From positions 744,001-808,000 of the forward strand of contig NZ_CP033092.2 in the NCBI RefSeq assembly GCF_003697165.2: DNA of 64,000 nucleotides. Direction: 5' to 3'. Source of the DNA: Escherichia coli DSM 30083 = JCM 1649 = ATCC 11775. Its GTDB lineage: Bacteria; Pseudomonadota; Gammaproteobacteria; Enterobacterales; Enterobacteriaceae. The notes beneath the pieces are model-generated. The model had not been told where the DNA came from. It ran no database searches and saw only the letters and a program-made list of their open reading frames with translations. The position numbers were made by a program, and so were the translations under genes. Of this stretch, positions 27,341 to 36,229 are shown piece by piece. How positions within the stretch are numbered: position 1 is the stretch's first letter; the number at the start of each line of letters is the position of its first letter.

Positions 27341-28465
27341 ATGATTAAAATTGAAAAAGTAATTAATAAAAAAGACCTTAAGGCATTTATCGCTTTTCCG
27401 TCATCACTTTATCCCGATGATCCAAACTGGATACCCCCTTTATTCATTGAACGCAGCGAGCATTTGTCTGCGAAGAATCCGGGGACGGACCATATCATCT
27501 GGCAGGCGTGGGTAGCAAAAAAAGCCGGGCAGATAGTCGGGCGGATTACCGCGCAAATCGATACCTTGCACCGTGAGCGTTACGGTGAAGATACCGGTCA
27601 TTTCGGCATGATTGACTCCATTGATGATCCGCAGGTTTTTGCCGCGTTGTTTGGTACAGCGGAAGCGTGGTTGAAGTCACAAGGTGCAAGTAAGATCAGC
27701 GGGCCTTTCAGCCTGAATATCAATCAGGAAAGCGGATTACTGATTGAAGGTTTTGACACTCCGCCCTGTGCGATGATGCCACACGGCAAACCGTGGTATG
27801 CCGCGCATATTGAACAACTGGGTTATCACAAAGGCATTGATTTACTGGCGTGGTGGATGCAGCGAACCGATCTCACTTTCTCTCCGGCGCTAAAAAAACT
27901 GATGGATCAGGTGCGCAAAAAAGTGACCATTCGCTGCATCAATCGCCAGCGGTTTGCCGAAGATATGCAGATCCTGCGTGAGATTTTCAATTCTGGCTGG
28001 CAGCACAACTGGGGATTTGTGCCGTTTACCGAACATGAATTCGCGACCATGGGCGATCAACTTAAATATCTGGTGCCGGACGATATGATCTACATCGCTG
28101 AGATTGATTCTGCACCCTGCGCGTTTATTGTTGGCTTGCCGAACATCAACGAGGCGATTGTCGATCTGAACGGATCGCTCTTTCCCTTCGGCTGGGCAAA
28201 ATTGCTGTGGCGTTTGAAAGTCAGCGGTGTGCGAACTGCGCGAGTGCCGCTGATGGGCGTGCGGGACGAGTATCAGTTCAGCCGCATCGGCCCGGTGATT
28301 GCGCTGTTATTGATTGAAGCCTTACACGATCCGTTTGCCCGCCGGAAGATCGATGCGCTGGAAATGTCATGGATCCTCGAAACCAATACAGGCATGAATA
28401 ACATGCTGGAACGCATTGGGGCGGAGCCGTACAAGCGTTACCGATTGTATGAAAAGCAGATTTGA
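27341..28465 (+). CDS. yghO: YghO, GNAT-like acyltransferase, ceramide-synthase candidate
   Basis: A 374-residue soluble protein, recognised as full-length YghO. FPSSLYPDDPNWIPP near the start and a C-terminal half ending in SWILETNTGMNNMLERIGAEPYKRYRLYEK fit the GNAT-like family whose Caulobacter member has been reported as a bacterial ceramide synthase. It would N-acylate a sphingoid base. The ATG at 27341 is preferred to an in-frame ATG at 27323; no strong ribosome site is seen for either. Divergent from the acyl-AMP ligase and convergent with glcC, with only six bases between the stops and no terminator. Confidence 0.82.
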   Translation: MIKIEKVINKKDLKAFIAFPSSLYPDDPNWIPPLFIERSEHLSAKNPGTDHIIWQAWVAKKAGQIVGRITAQIDTLHRERYGEDTGHFGMIDSIDDPQVFAALFGTAEAWLKSQGASKISGPFSLNINQESGLLIEGFDTPPCAMMPHGKPWYAAHIEQLGYHKGIDLLAWWMQRTDLTFSPALKKLMDQVRKKVTIRCINRQRFAEDMQILREIFNSGWQHNWGFVPFTEHEFATMGDQLKYLVPDDMIYIAEIDSAPCAFIVGLPNINEAIVDLNGSLFPFGWAKLLWRLKVSGVRTARVPLMGVRDEYQFSRIGPVIALLLIEALHDPFARRKIDALEMSWILETNTGMNNMLERIGAEPYKRYRLYEKQI

Positions 28466-28471
28466 TGGCAG

Positions 28472-29236
28472 TCACCCCTGCTTCATCTCCAGCGGCACCG
28501 CCGAGCGAATCAAATGGTGGCCTTCCAGCTCGATATCGTGGAGATTCTTTTTCACGGTCCGCACATGATCGCGTGCTGCGCGCTGGGCAACGTGCGGCAG
28601 CCGCTGCAACACCGCGTTGTAGATCCGCGCATGCTGGCGATCGATCTGCTTTTTTTGCTGTGGTCGATGGTAGAGATTATTTACGCTGGCAAACACCGAA
28701 TTAAACATCAGGTCGGTCAATGATTGCAGCGTAAACACCAGCACCTGATTGTGAGAAGCCTGACAAATGGCGAGATGGAAAGCGTGATCCAACTGCGCAT
28801 GTTCGATCAGCGAAATCTCTTTGTTGTTCTCACTGGCGGCGAGCATTTTTTCATAACAGCGGGTTATCACAACAAAATCAGCCTGGGTTCCCAGCGTTGC
28901 CGCCAGCCTTGCCGATTCGCCCTCCAGTAATGCGCGAACGTCGAGCAGATCGTACAGCGTTCGCGGCTGCGTACTGAACAGATGGATCAGCGGGCTGGCG
29001 TCCTGCACCCGATTAAGCCGTGCGACACGAGAATCGCGACCCTGCGCCGTTTCAATAATCCCGCGCCCGCGCAGCACGGTCAGCCCTTCACGCAGTGCGG
29101 AGCGTGAGAAGCCGAGCTTTTCACACAGCCGACGTTCCGAGGGAAGCGGCTGACCGACCTTCAACACGCCGTCGATAATTAACCGTTCGATACTCTCTGC
29201 AACCACTTCGCAAATAGGGCGACGTTCATCTTTCAT
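28472..29236 (-). CDS. glcC: GlcC, glycolate-responsive transcription activator
   Basis: A 254-residue GntR/FadR-type regulator. The N-terminal winged helix (about 10-75) includes PSERRLCEKLGFSRSALREGL; the C-terminal FCD effector domain (about 95-235) binds glycolate or glyoxylate. It activates the divergent glcDEFGBA operon. The start at 29236 gives the known length; an in-frame extension to 29296 is unlikely. The last residues (PLEMKQG) differ from my memory of K-12, where the neighbouring DNA is rearranged. Confidence 0.95.
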   Translation of the reverse strand: MKDERRPICEVVAESIERLIIDGVLKVGQPLPSERRLCEKLGFSRSALREGLTVLRGRGIIETAQGRDSRVARLNRVQDASPLIHLFSTQPRTLYDLLDVRALLEGESARLAATLGTQADFVVITRCYEKMLAASENNKEISLIEHAQLDHAFHLAICQASHNQVLVFTLQSLTDLMFNSVFASVNNLYHRPQQKKQIDRQHARIYNAVLQRLPHVAQRAARDHVRTVKKNLHDIELEGHHLIRSAVPLEMKQG

Positions 29237-29254
29237 TCCCGGACCTCGTGCACA

Positions 29255-29264
29255 GGTAGGACCA
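29255..29264. promoter_or_regulatory. FadR/GntR-type operator-like site near glcC
   Basis: GGTAGGACCA, the reverse complement of TGGTCCTACC, fits the TGGTC..ACC core bound by FadR-subfamily regulators. It lies just upstream of glcC and could mediate autoregulation. Confidence 0.45.
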
Positions 29265-29370
29265 ATTTTTCTGTTCTTAACTCGCAAAACACGCACATCA
29301 CGTAAGTGATTATGTTACATCAATTTAACATTAAGTTAGCCAAAGCAAGGTCACAGAGCTGGAAAAAAAA

Positions 29371-29380
29371 TGGTCTGACC
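29371..29380. promoter_or_regulatory. FadR/GntR-type operator-like site upstream of glcD
   Basis: TGGTCTGACC, followed by GG, matches the core of FadR-subfamily operators (PdhR, LldR, GlcC). It is about 107 bases before the glcD start and is a candidate GlcC site for the glc operon. IHF and CRP are also known to act in this region in K-12. Confidence 0.5.
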
Positions 29381-29486
29381 GGTAGCTAAAGAGATAGACG
29401 AAAACGAAAAGCCCGCTTAATAACTGTTCACAGAAGCAGCGCGAAAAAATCAGCTGCCACACAACACAACAAAGCGAACCCTACTC

Positions 29487-30986
29487 ATGAGCATCTTGTA
29501 CGAAGAGCGTCTTGATGGCGCTTTACCCGAAGTCGACCGCACATCGGTACTGATGGCACTGCGTGAGCATGTCCCTGGACTGGAGATCCTGCATACCGAT
29601 GAGGAGATCATTCCTTACGAGTGTGACGGGTTGAGCGCGTATCGCACGCGTCCATTACTGGTTGTTCTGCCTAAGCAGATGGAACAGGTGACGGCGATTC
29701 TGGCTGTCTGCCACCGCCTGCGTGTGCCGGTGGTGACCCGTGGCGCAGGCACCGGGCTTTCTGGTGGCGCGCTGCCGCTGGAAAAAGGTGTGTTGTTGGT
29801 GATGGCGCGCTTTAAAGAGATCCTCGACATTAACCCCATCGGTCGCCGCGCGCGCGTGCAGCCGGGCGTGCGTAACCTGGCGATCTCCCAGGCCGTTGCG
29901 CCGCATAATCTCTATTACGCGCCGGATCCGTCCTCACAAATCGCCTGTTCGATTGGCGGCAATGTGGCGGAAAATGCCGGTGGCGTTCACTGCCTGAAAT
30001 ATGGTCTAACCGTACATAACCTGCTGAAAATTGAAGTGCAAATGCTGGATGGCGAGGCGCTGACGCTGGGATCGGACGCGCTGGATTCGCCTGGTTTTGA
30101 CCTGCTGGCGCTGTTTACCGGATCGGAAGGTATGCTCGGCGTGACCACCGAAGTAACGGTGAAGCTGTTGCCGAAGCCGCCCGTGGCGCGGGTTCTGTTA
30201 GCCAGCTTTGACTCGGTAGAAAAAGCCGGACTTGCGGTTGGTGACATCATCGCCAATGGCATTATCCCCGGTGGGCTGGAGATGATGGATAACCTGTCGA
30301 TTCGCGCGGCGGAAGATTTTATTCATGCCGGTTATCCCGTCGATGCCGAAGCGATTTTGTTATGCGAACTGGACGGCGTGGAGTCTGACGTACAGGAAGA
30401 CTGCGAGCGGGTTAACGACATCTTGTTGAACGCGGGTGCGACTGACGTCCGTCTGGCACAGGACGAAGCAGAGCGAGTACGTTTCTGGGCCGGTCGCAAA
30501 AATGCGTTCCCGGCGGTAGGACGTATCTCCCCGGATTACTACTGCATGGATGGCACCATCCCGCGCCGCGCCCTGCCAGGCGTACTGGAAGGCATTGCCC
30601 GTTTATCGCAGCAATATGATTTACGCGTTGCCAACGTCTTTCATGCCGGAGACGGCAACATGCACCCGTTAATCCTTTTCGATGCCAACGAACCCGGTGA
30701 ATTTGCCCGCGCGGAAGAACTGGGCGGGAAGATCCTCGAACTCTGCGTTGAAGTTGGCGGCAGCATCAGTGGGGAACATGGCATCGGGCGCGAAAAAATC
30801 AATCAAATGTGCGCCCAGTTCAACAGCGATGAAATCACGACCTTCCATGCGGTCAAGGCGGCGTTTGACCCCGATGGTTTGCTGAACCCAGGAAAAAACA
30901 TTCCCACGCTACACCGCTGTGCTGAATTTGGTGCCATGCATGTGCATCACGGTCATTTACCTTTTCCTGAACTGGAGCGTTTCTGA
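29487..30986 (+). CDS. glcD: GlcD, glycolate dehydrogenase FAD-binding subunit
   Basis: A 499-residue flavoprotein of the FAD-linked oxidase (VAO/PCMH) family. The FAD-binding PCMH domain (about residues 50-230) shows VTRGAGTGLSGGALP, and the C-terminal cap domain ends in HAGDGNMHP, SGEHGIG and FDPDGLLNPGK. With GlcE and GlcF it oxidises glycolate to glyoxylate at the inner membrane. Same length as K-12. The stop overlaps the glcE start by one base. Confidence 0.97.
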   Translation: MSILYEERLDGALPEVDRTSVLMALREHVPGLEILHTDEEIIPYECDGLSAYRTRPLLVVLPKQMEQVTAILAVCHRLRVPVVTRGAGTGLSGGALPLEKGVLLVMARFKEILDINPIGRRARVQPGVRNLAISQAVAPHNLYYAPDPSSQIACSIGGNVAENAGGVHCLKYGLTVHNLLKIEVQMLDGEALTLGSDALDSPGFDLLALFTGSEGMLGVTTEVTVKLLPKPPVARVLLASFDSVEKAGLAVGDIIANGIIPGGLEMMDNLSIRAAEDFIHAGYPVDAEAILLCELDGVESDVQEDCERVNDILLNAGATDVRLAQDEAERVRFWAGRKNAFPAVGRISPDYYCMDGTIPRRALPGVLEGIARLSQQYDLRVANVFHAGDGNMHPLILFDANEPGEFARAEELGGKILELCVEVGGSISGEHGIGREKINQMCAQFNSDEITTFHAVKAAFDPDGLLNPGKNIPTLHRCAEFGAMHVHHGHLPFPELERF

Positions 30987-32038
30987 TGCTACGCGAGTGT
31001 GATTACAGCCAGGCGCTGCTGGAGCAGGTGAATCAGGCGATTAGCGATAAAACGCCGCTGGTGATTCAGGGCAGCAATAGTAAAGCCTTTTTAGGTCGCC
31101 CTGTCACCGGGCAAACGCTGGATGTGCGTTGTCATCGCGGCATTGTTAATTACGACCCGACCGAGCTGGTGATAACCGCGCGTGCCGGAACGCCGCTGGT
31201 GGCGATTGAAGCAGCGCTGGAGAGCGCCGGGCAAATGCTCCCCTGCGAGCCGCCGCATTATGGTGAAGAAGCCACCTGGGGCGGGATGGTCGCTTGCGGG
31301 CTGGCGGGGCCGCGTCGCCCGTGGAGTGGTTCGGTCCGCGATTTTGTCCTCGGCACGCGCATTATTACCGGCACTGGAAAACATCTGCGTTTTGGTGGCG
31401 AAGTGATGAAAAACGTTGCCGGATACGATCTCTCACGGTTAATGGCCGGAAGCTACGGTTGTCTTGGCGTGCTCACTGAAATCTCGATGAAAGTGTTACC
31501 GCGACCGCGCGCCTCCCTGAGCCTGCGTCGGGAAATCAGCCTGCAAGAAGCCATGAATGAAATCGCCCAGTGGCAACTCCAGCCGCTACCCATTAGTGGC
31601 TTATGTTACTTCGACAATGCGTTGTGGATCCGCCTTGAGGGCGGCGAAGGATCGGTAAAAGCAGCGCGTGAACTGCTGGGTGGCGAAGAGGTTGCAGGTC
31701 AGTTCTGGCAGCAATTGCGTGAACAACAACTGCCGTTCTTCTCGTTACCAGGTACCTTATGGCGCATTTCATTACCCAGTGATGCGCCGATGATGGATTT
31801 ACCCGGCGAGCAACTGATCGACTGGGGCGGGGCGTTACGCTGGCTGAAATCGACAGCCGATGATAATCAAATCCATCGCATCGCCCGCAACGCTGGCGGT
31901 CATGCGACCCGGTTTAGTGCCGGAGACGGTGGCTTTGCCCCGCTACCGGCACCTTTATTCCGCTATCACCAGCAGCTTAAACAGCAGCTCGATCCTTGCG
32001 GCGTGTTTAACCCCGGTCGCATGTACGCGGAACTTTGA
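30986..32038 (+). CDS. glcE: GlcE, glycolate dehydrogenase FAD-binding subunit
   Basis: A 350-residue second FAD-domain subunit, shorter than GlcD. The PCMH-type region includes EPPHYGEEATWGGMVACGLAGPRRPWSG and VMKNVAGYDLSRLMAGSYG; the C-terminus ends DPCGVFNPGRM. It is required for glycolate oxidase activity with GlcD and GlcF. ATG overlaps the glcD TGA. Confidence 0.96.
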   Translation: MLRECDYSQALLEQVNQAISDKTPLVIQGSNSKAFLGRPVTGQTLDVRCHRGIVNYDPTELVITARAGTPLVAIEAALESAGQMLPCEPPHYGEEATWGGMVACGLAGPRRPWSGSVRDFVLGTRIITGTGKHLRFGGEVMKNVAGYDLSRLMAGSYGCLGVLTEISMKVLPRPRASLSLRREISLQEAMNEIAQWQLQPLPISGLCYFDNALWIRLEGGEGSVKAARELLGGEEVAGQFWQQLREQQLPFFSLPGTLWRISLPSDAPMMDLPGEQLIDWGGALRWLKSTADDNQIHRIARNAGGHATRFSAGDGGFAPLPAPLFRYHQQLKQQLDPCGVFNPGRMYAEL

Positions 32039-32048
32039 GGAGCAGGCT

Positions 32049-33272
32049 ATGCAAACCCGATTAACAGAAGAGATGCGGCAGAACGCGCGCGCGCTGGAAG
32101 CCGACAGCATCCTGCGCGCCTGTGTTCACTGCGGATTTTGTACCGCAACCTGCCCAACCTATCAGCTTCTGGGCGATGAACTGGACGGGCCGCGCGGGCG
32201 CATCTATCTGATTAAACAGGTGCTGGAAGGCAACGAAGTCACGCTTAAAACACAGGAGCATCTCGATCGCTGTCTCACTTGCCGCAATTGTGAAACCACC
32301 TGTCCTTCTGGTGTGCGTTATCACAATTTGCTGGATATCGGGCGTGATATTGTCGAGCAGAAAGTGAAACGCCCACTGCCGGAGCGAATGCTGCGCGAAG
32401 GATTGCGCCAGGTAGTGCCGCGTCCGGCGGTCTTCCGTGCGCTGACGCAGGTAGGGCTGGTGCTGCGACCGTTTTTACCGGAACAGGTCAGAGCAAAACT
32501 GCCTGCTGAAACCGTGAAAGCTAAACCGCGTCCACCACTGCGCCATAAGCGTCGGGTTTTAATGCTGGAAGGCTGCGCCCAGCCTACGCTTTCGCCCAAC
32601 ACCAACGCGGCAACTGCGCGAGTGCTGGATCGTCTGGGGATCAGCGTCATGCCAGCTAACGAAGCAGGCTGTTGTGGCGCGGTGGACTATCATCTTAATG
32701 CGCAAGAGAAAGGGTTAGCGCGGGCGCGCAATAATATTGATGCCTGGTGGCCCGCGATTGAAGCAGGTGCCGAGGCAATTTTGCAAACCGCCAGCGGTTG
32801 TGGCGCGTTTGTCAAAGAGTATGGGCAGATGCTGAAAAACGATGCGTTGTATGCCGATAAAGCGCGTCAGGTCAGTGAGCTGGCGGTCGATTTAGTCGAA
32901 CTTCTGCGCGAGGAACCGCTGGAAAAACTGGCAATTCGCGGCGATAAAAAACTGGCCTTCCACTGCCCGTGTACCCTACAACATGCGCAAAAGCTGAACG
33001 GCGAAGTGGAAAAAGTGTTGCTTCGTCTTGGATTTACCTTAACGGACGTTCCCGACAGCCATCTGTGCTGCGGTTCAGCGGGAACATATGCGTTAACGCA
33101 TCCCGATCTGGCACGCCAGCTGCGGGATAACAAAATGAATGCGCTGGAAAGCGGCAAACCGGAAATGATCGTCACCGCCAACATTGGTTGCCAGACGCAT
33201 CTGGCGAGCGCCGGTCGTACCTCTGTGCGTCACTGGATTGAAATTGTAGAACAAGCCCTTGAAAAGGAATAA
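32049..33272 (+). CDS. glcF: GlcF, glycolate dehydrogenase iron-sulfur subunit
   Basis: A 407-residue Fe-S protein. Two 4Fe-4S motifs lie in the N-terminal part (CVHCGFCTATCP and CLTCRNCETTCP), followed by two CCG domains (EAGCCGAVDYH and SHLCCGSAG) seen in heterodisulfide-reductase-like electron carriers. It carries electrons from the flavin subunits to the respiratory chain. The start at 32049 is chosen because the long upstream frame overlaps glcE and lacks conservation; GGAGCAGG precedes it. Confidence 0.96.
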   Translation: MQTRLTEEMRQNARALEADSILRACVHCGFCTATCPTYQLLGDELDGPRGRIYLIKQVLEGNEVTLKTQEHLDRCLTCRNCETTCPSGVRYHNLLDIGRDIVEQKVKRPLPERMLREGLRQVVPRPAVFRALTQVGLVLRPFLPEQVRAKLPAETVKAKPRPPLRHKRRVLMLEGCAQPTLSPNTNAATARVLDRLGISVMPANEAGCCGAVDYHLNAQEKGLARARNNIDAWWPAIEAGAEAILQTASGCGAFVKEYGQMLKNDALYADKARQVSELAVDLVELLREEPLEKLAIRGDKKLAFHCPCTLQHAQKLNGEVEKVLLRLGFTLTDVPDSHLCCGSAGTYALTHPDLARQLRDNKMNALESGKPEMIVTANIGCQTHLASAGRTSVRHWIEIVEQALEKE

Positions 33273-33276
33273 CAAA

Positions 33277-33681
33277 ATGAAAACTAAAGTCATTCTTAGC
33301 CAGCAAATGGCGAGTGCAATTATTGCCGCAGGTCAGGAAGAGGCGCAGAAAAATAACTGGTCTGTTTCCATTGCTGTTGCCGATGACGGCGGTCATCTGC
33401 TGGCGTTAAGTCGCATGGACGATTGCGCGCCGATTGCGGCTTACATCTCCCAGGAGAAAGCGCGTACCGCCGCGCTGGGGCGTCGTGAAACTAAGGGCTA
33501 TGAAGAGATGGTGAACAACGGACGTACCGCGTTCGTGACTGCGCCGTTACTGACGTCGCTGGAAGGTGGCGTACCGGTTGTTGTGGATGGGCAAATTATT
33601 GGTGCCGTGGGCGTTTCTGGTTTAACCGGAGCACAGGATGCGCAGGTCGCGAAAGCGGCAGCAGCGGTGTTGGCGAAATAA
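33277..33681 (+). CDS. glcG: GlcG, heme-degrading-fold (DUF336) protein of the glc operon
   Basis: A 134-residue protein of the GlcG/HbpS (PF03928) family, with AVADDGGHLLALSRMD and GGVPVVVDGQIIGAVGVSG as hallmark segments. Its exact role in glycolate metabolism is unknown; it is not essential for growth on glycolate in K-12. The ATG at 33277 follows AAGGAAT and is four bases after glcF. Confidence 0.93.
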   Translation: MKTKVILSQQMASAIIAAGQEEAQKNNWSVSIAVADDGGHLLALSRMDDCAPIAAYISQEKARTAALGRRETKGYEEMVNNGRTAFVTAPLLTSLEGGVPVVVDGQIIGAVGVSGLTGAQDAQVAKAAAAVLAK

Positions 33682-33702
33682 GCGAAAACGAGGAGATAAA
33701 CA

Positions 33703-35874
33703 ATGAGTCAAACCATAACCCAGGGCCGTTTACGCATTGACGCCAATTTTAAACGTTTTGTGGATGAAGAAGTTTTGCCTGGCGTGGAACTGGATGCTGC
33801 CGCGTTCTGGCACAATGTTGATGAGATCGTTCACGATCTGGCGCCAGAGAATCGTCAGTTGCTGGCAGAGCGCGATCGCATTCAGGCGGCGCTTGATGAG
33901 TGGCATCGCAGCAATCCGGGGCCGGTAAAAGATAAAGCGGCCTATAAATCTTTCCTGCGTGAACTGGGCTACCTGGTGCCACAGCCTGACCACGTTACGG
34001 TGGAAACCACGGGCATCGACAGCGAAATCACCAGTCAGGCGGGGCCACAGCTGGTGGTTCCGGCGATGAACGCCCGCTACGCGCTGAACGCGGCGAACGC
34101 TCGCTGGGGCTCACTGTACGATGCGTTATACGGCAGCGACATCATCCCGCAGGAAGGGGCGATGGTCAGCGGCTACGATCCGCAGCGTGGTGAGCAGGTT
34201 ATCGCCTGGGTTCGGCGTTTCCTCGATGAATCACTACCGCTGGAAAATGGCAGCTATCAGGATGTGGTGGCGTTTAAGGTGGTCGATAAACAATTACGCA
34301 TCCAGTTGAAAAATGGTAAAGAAACCACGTTACGTACTCCAGCACAGTTTGTCGGTTACCGTGGCGATACTGCTGCGCCGACCTGCATTTTGCTGAAAAA
34401 TAACGGCCTGCATATTGAGCTACAAATCGATGCCAACGGGCGGATTGGCAAAGACGATCCGGCGCACATCAACGATGTTATCGTCGAAGCGGCCATCAGT
34501 ACCATTCTCGACTGCGAAGATTCGGTTGCGGCGGTTGATGCGGAAGATAAAATCCTGCTGTACCGCAACCTGCTGGGCCTGATGCAGGGGACTCTGCAAG
34601 AGAAAATGGAGAAGAACGGTCGGCAAATCGTGCGTAAACTGAATGACGATCGTCAGTACACTGCCGCCGATGGATCTGAAATTTCTCTGCACGGACGCTC
34701 GTTGCTGTTTATCCGCAACGTGGGTCATTTGATGACCATTCCTGTGATTTGGGACAGCGAAGGCAATGAAATCCCGGAAGGCATTCTTGATGGTGTCATG
34801 ACTGGCGCGATTGCCCTCTATGATTTAAAAGTGCAGAAAAACTCGCGCACTGGCAGCGTCTATATTGTGAAACCGAAAATGCACGGTCCGCAGGAAGTGG
34901 CGTTCGCCAACAAACTGTTTTCCCGCGTTGAGACAATGCTCGGTATGGCACCGAATACCCTGAAAATGGGCATTATGGATGAAGAACGCCGGACCTCGCT
35001 GAACTTGCGTAGCTGTATCGCTCAGGCGCGCAACCGCGTGGCGTTCATCAATACCGGTTTCCTCGACCGTACCGGCGATGAAATGCATTCGGTGATGGAA
35101 GCGGGCCCGATGCTGCGTAAAAACCAGATGAAATCGACGCCGTGGATCAAAGCCTACGAACGTAATAACGTGCTTTCCGGTCTGTTCTGTGGGCTACGTG
35201 GAAAAGCGCAAATCGGTAAAGGCATGTGGGCAATGCCGGACCTGATGGCAGACATGTACAGCCAGAAGGGCGACCAATTGCGTGCCGGGGCAAACACGGC
35301 CTGGGTTCCGTCGCCAACTGCCGCTACGTTCCATGCGCTGCACTACCACCAAACCAACGTACAGAGCGTGCAAGCCAACATTGCCCAGACCGAGTTCAAT
35401 GCTGAATTTGAACCGCTGCTGGACGATCTGCTGACTATTCCGGTTGCTGAAAACGCTAACTGGTCGGCGCAAGAGATCCAACAAGAGCTGGATAACAACG
35501 TGCAGGGGATTCTGGGGTACGTGGTGCGTTGGGTGGAGCAGGGGATTGGTTGTTCAAAAGTGCCGGATATTCACAACGTGGCGTTGATGGAAGACCGCGC
35601 AACGCTGCGTATTTCCAGCCAGCATATCGCCAACTGGTTACGTCACGGTATTCTGACCAAAGATCAGGTGCAGGCGTCGCTGGAGAATATGGCGAAAGTG
35701 GTTGATCAGCAAAACGCTGGCGATCCGGCTTATCGTCCAATGGTGGAGAATTTCGCTAACTCGTGTGCTTTTAAAGCTGCCTGCGATTTGATCTTCCTCG
35801 GCGTGAAACAGCCAAACGGCTATACCGAACCGTTATTACACGCATGGCGTTTACGCGAAAAAGAAAATCATTAA
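33703..35874 (+). CDS. glcB: GlcB, malate synthase G
   Basis: A 723-residue monomeric TIM-barrel enzyme condensing glyoxylate with acetyl-CoA to malate. Sequence and length match K-12 malate synthase G; DCEDSVAAVDAEDK, KPKMHGPQEVAF and MGIMDEERRTS mark the active-site region. A strong GAGGAG ribosome site precedes the ATG. It completes the route from glycolate to the TCA cycle. A hairpin lies immediately after the stop. Confidence 0.98.
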   Translation: MSQTITQGRLRIDANFKRFVDEEVLPGVELDAAAFWHNVDEIVHDLAPENRQLLAERDRIQAALDEWHRSNPGPVKDKAAYKSFLRELGYLVPQPDHVTVETTGIDSEITSQAGPQLVVPAMNARYALNAANARWGSLYDALYGSDIIPQEGAMVSGYDPQRGEQVIAWVRRFLDESLPLENGSYQDVVAFKVVDKQLRIQLKNGKETTLRTPAQFVGYRGDTAAPTCILLKNNGLHIELQIDANGRIGKDDPAHINDVIVEAAISTILDCEDSVAAVDAEDKILLYRNLLGLMQGTLQEKMEKNGRQIVRKLNDDRQYTAADGSEISLHGRSLLFIRNVGHLMTIPVIWDSEGNEIPEGILDGVMTGAIALYDLKVQKNSRTGSVYIVKPKMHGPQEVAFANKLFSRVETMLGMAPNTLKMGIMDEERRTSLNLRSCIAQARNRVAFINTGFLDRTGDEMHSVMEAGPMLRKNQMKSTPWIKAYERNNVLSGLFCGLRGKAQIGKGMWAMPDLMADMYSQKGDQLRAGANTAWVPSPTAATFHALHYHQTNVQSVQANIAQTEFNAEFEPLLDDLLTIPVAENANWSAQEIQQELDNNVQGILGYVVRWVEQGIGCSKVPDIHNVALMEDRATLRISSQHIANWLRHGILTKDQVQASLENMAKVVDQQNAGDPAYRPMVENFANSCAFKAACDLIFLGVKQPNGYTEPLLHAWRLREKENH

Positions 35875-35887
35875 TAGCGTCAAAAAA

Positions 35888-35915
35888 AGCCCCGGCAAGA
35901 TTTATTGTCGGGGCT
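35888..35915 (-). terminator. Hairpin between glcB and glcA
   Basis: Arms AGCCCCGGCAA / TTGTCGGGGCT (one G-T pair). On the + strand an A-run precedes it and no T-run follows; the T-run is on the - strand. For rightward glc transcripts it is therefore more likely a 3' stabilising or partial stop than a full terminator. Confidence 0.5.
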
Positions 35916-36229
35916 ATGATAGTAACTGCGGTAGTACATTTATCCCGGAAATAACCGGAGCGATTATCAGGGGTTAACAATATTAAATACCCGTAGCGCA
36001 TCACTAGCGGGATTAAAACAACAATATGGACATCTTAACGATACTCTGCGCCTGCGTGTGCGGAACAGAAACCCTTACCCGATATACTTGTTATACCAGA
36101 GGTAGCAATTGCGTTAGCGGCGTACTGTTGCTGTAAAGTATAACGCCTATATTTTACAGTTCAGTCCTCTTTTGCTTATTACAACCTTAAGTATATCAAG
36201 CATATAAAGATAATAAGAGACTGAACAAT
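35916..36229 (+). other. Non-coding gap between glcB and glcA
   Basis: About 314 bases without a credible gene, although both neighbours belong to the glycolate operon. A long leader for glcA or an internal promoter could be here. I see no defined operator; the part next to glcA is AT-rich. Confidence 0.45.
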
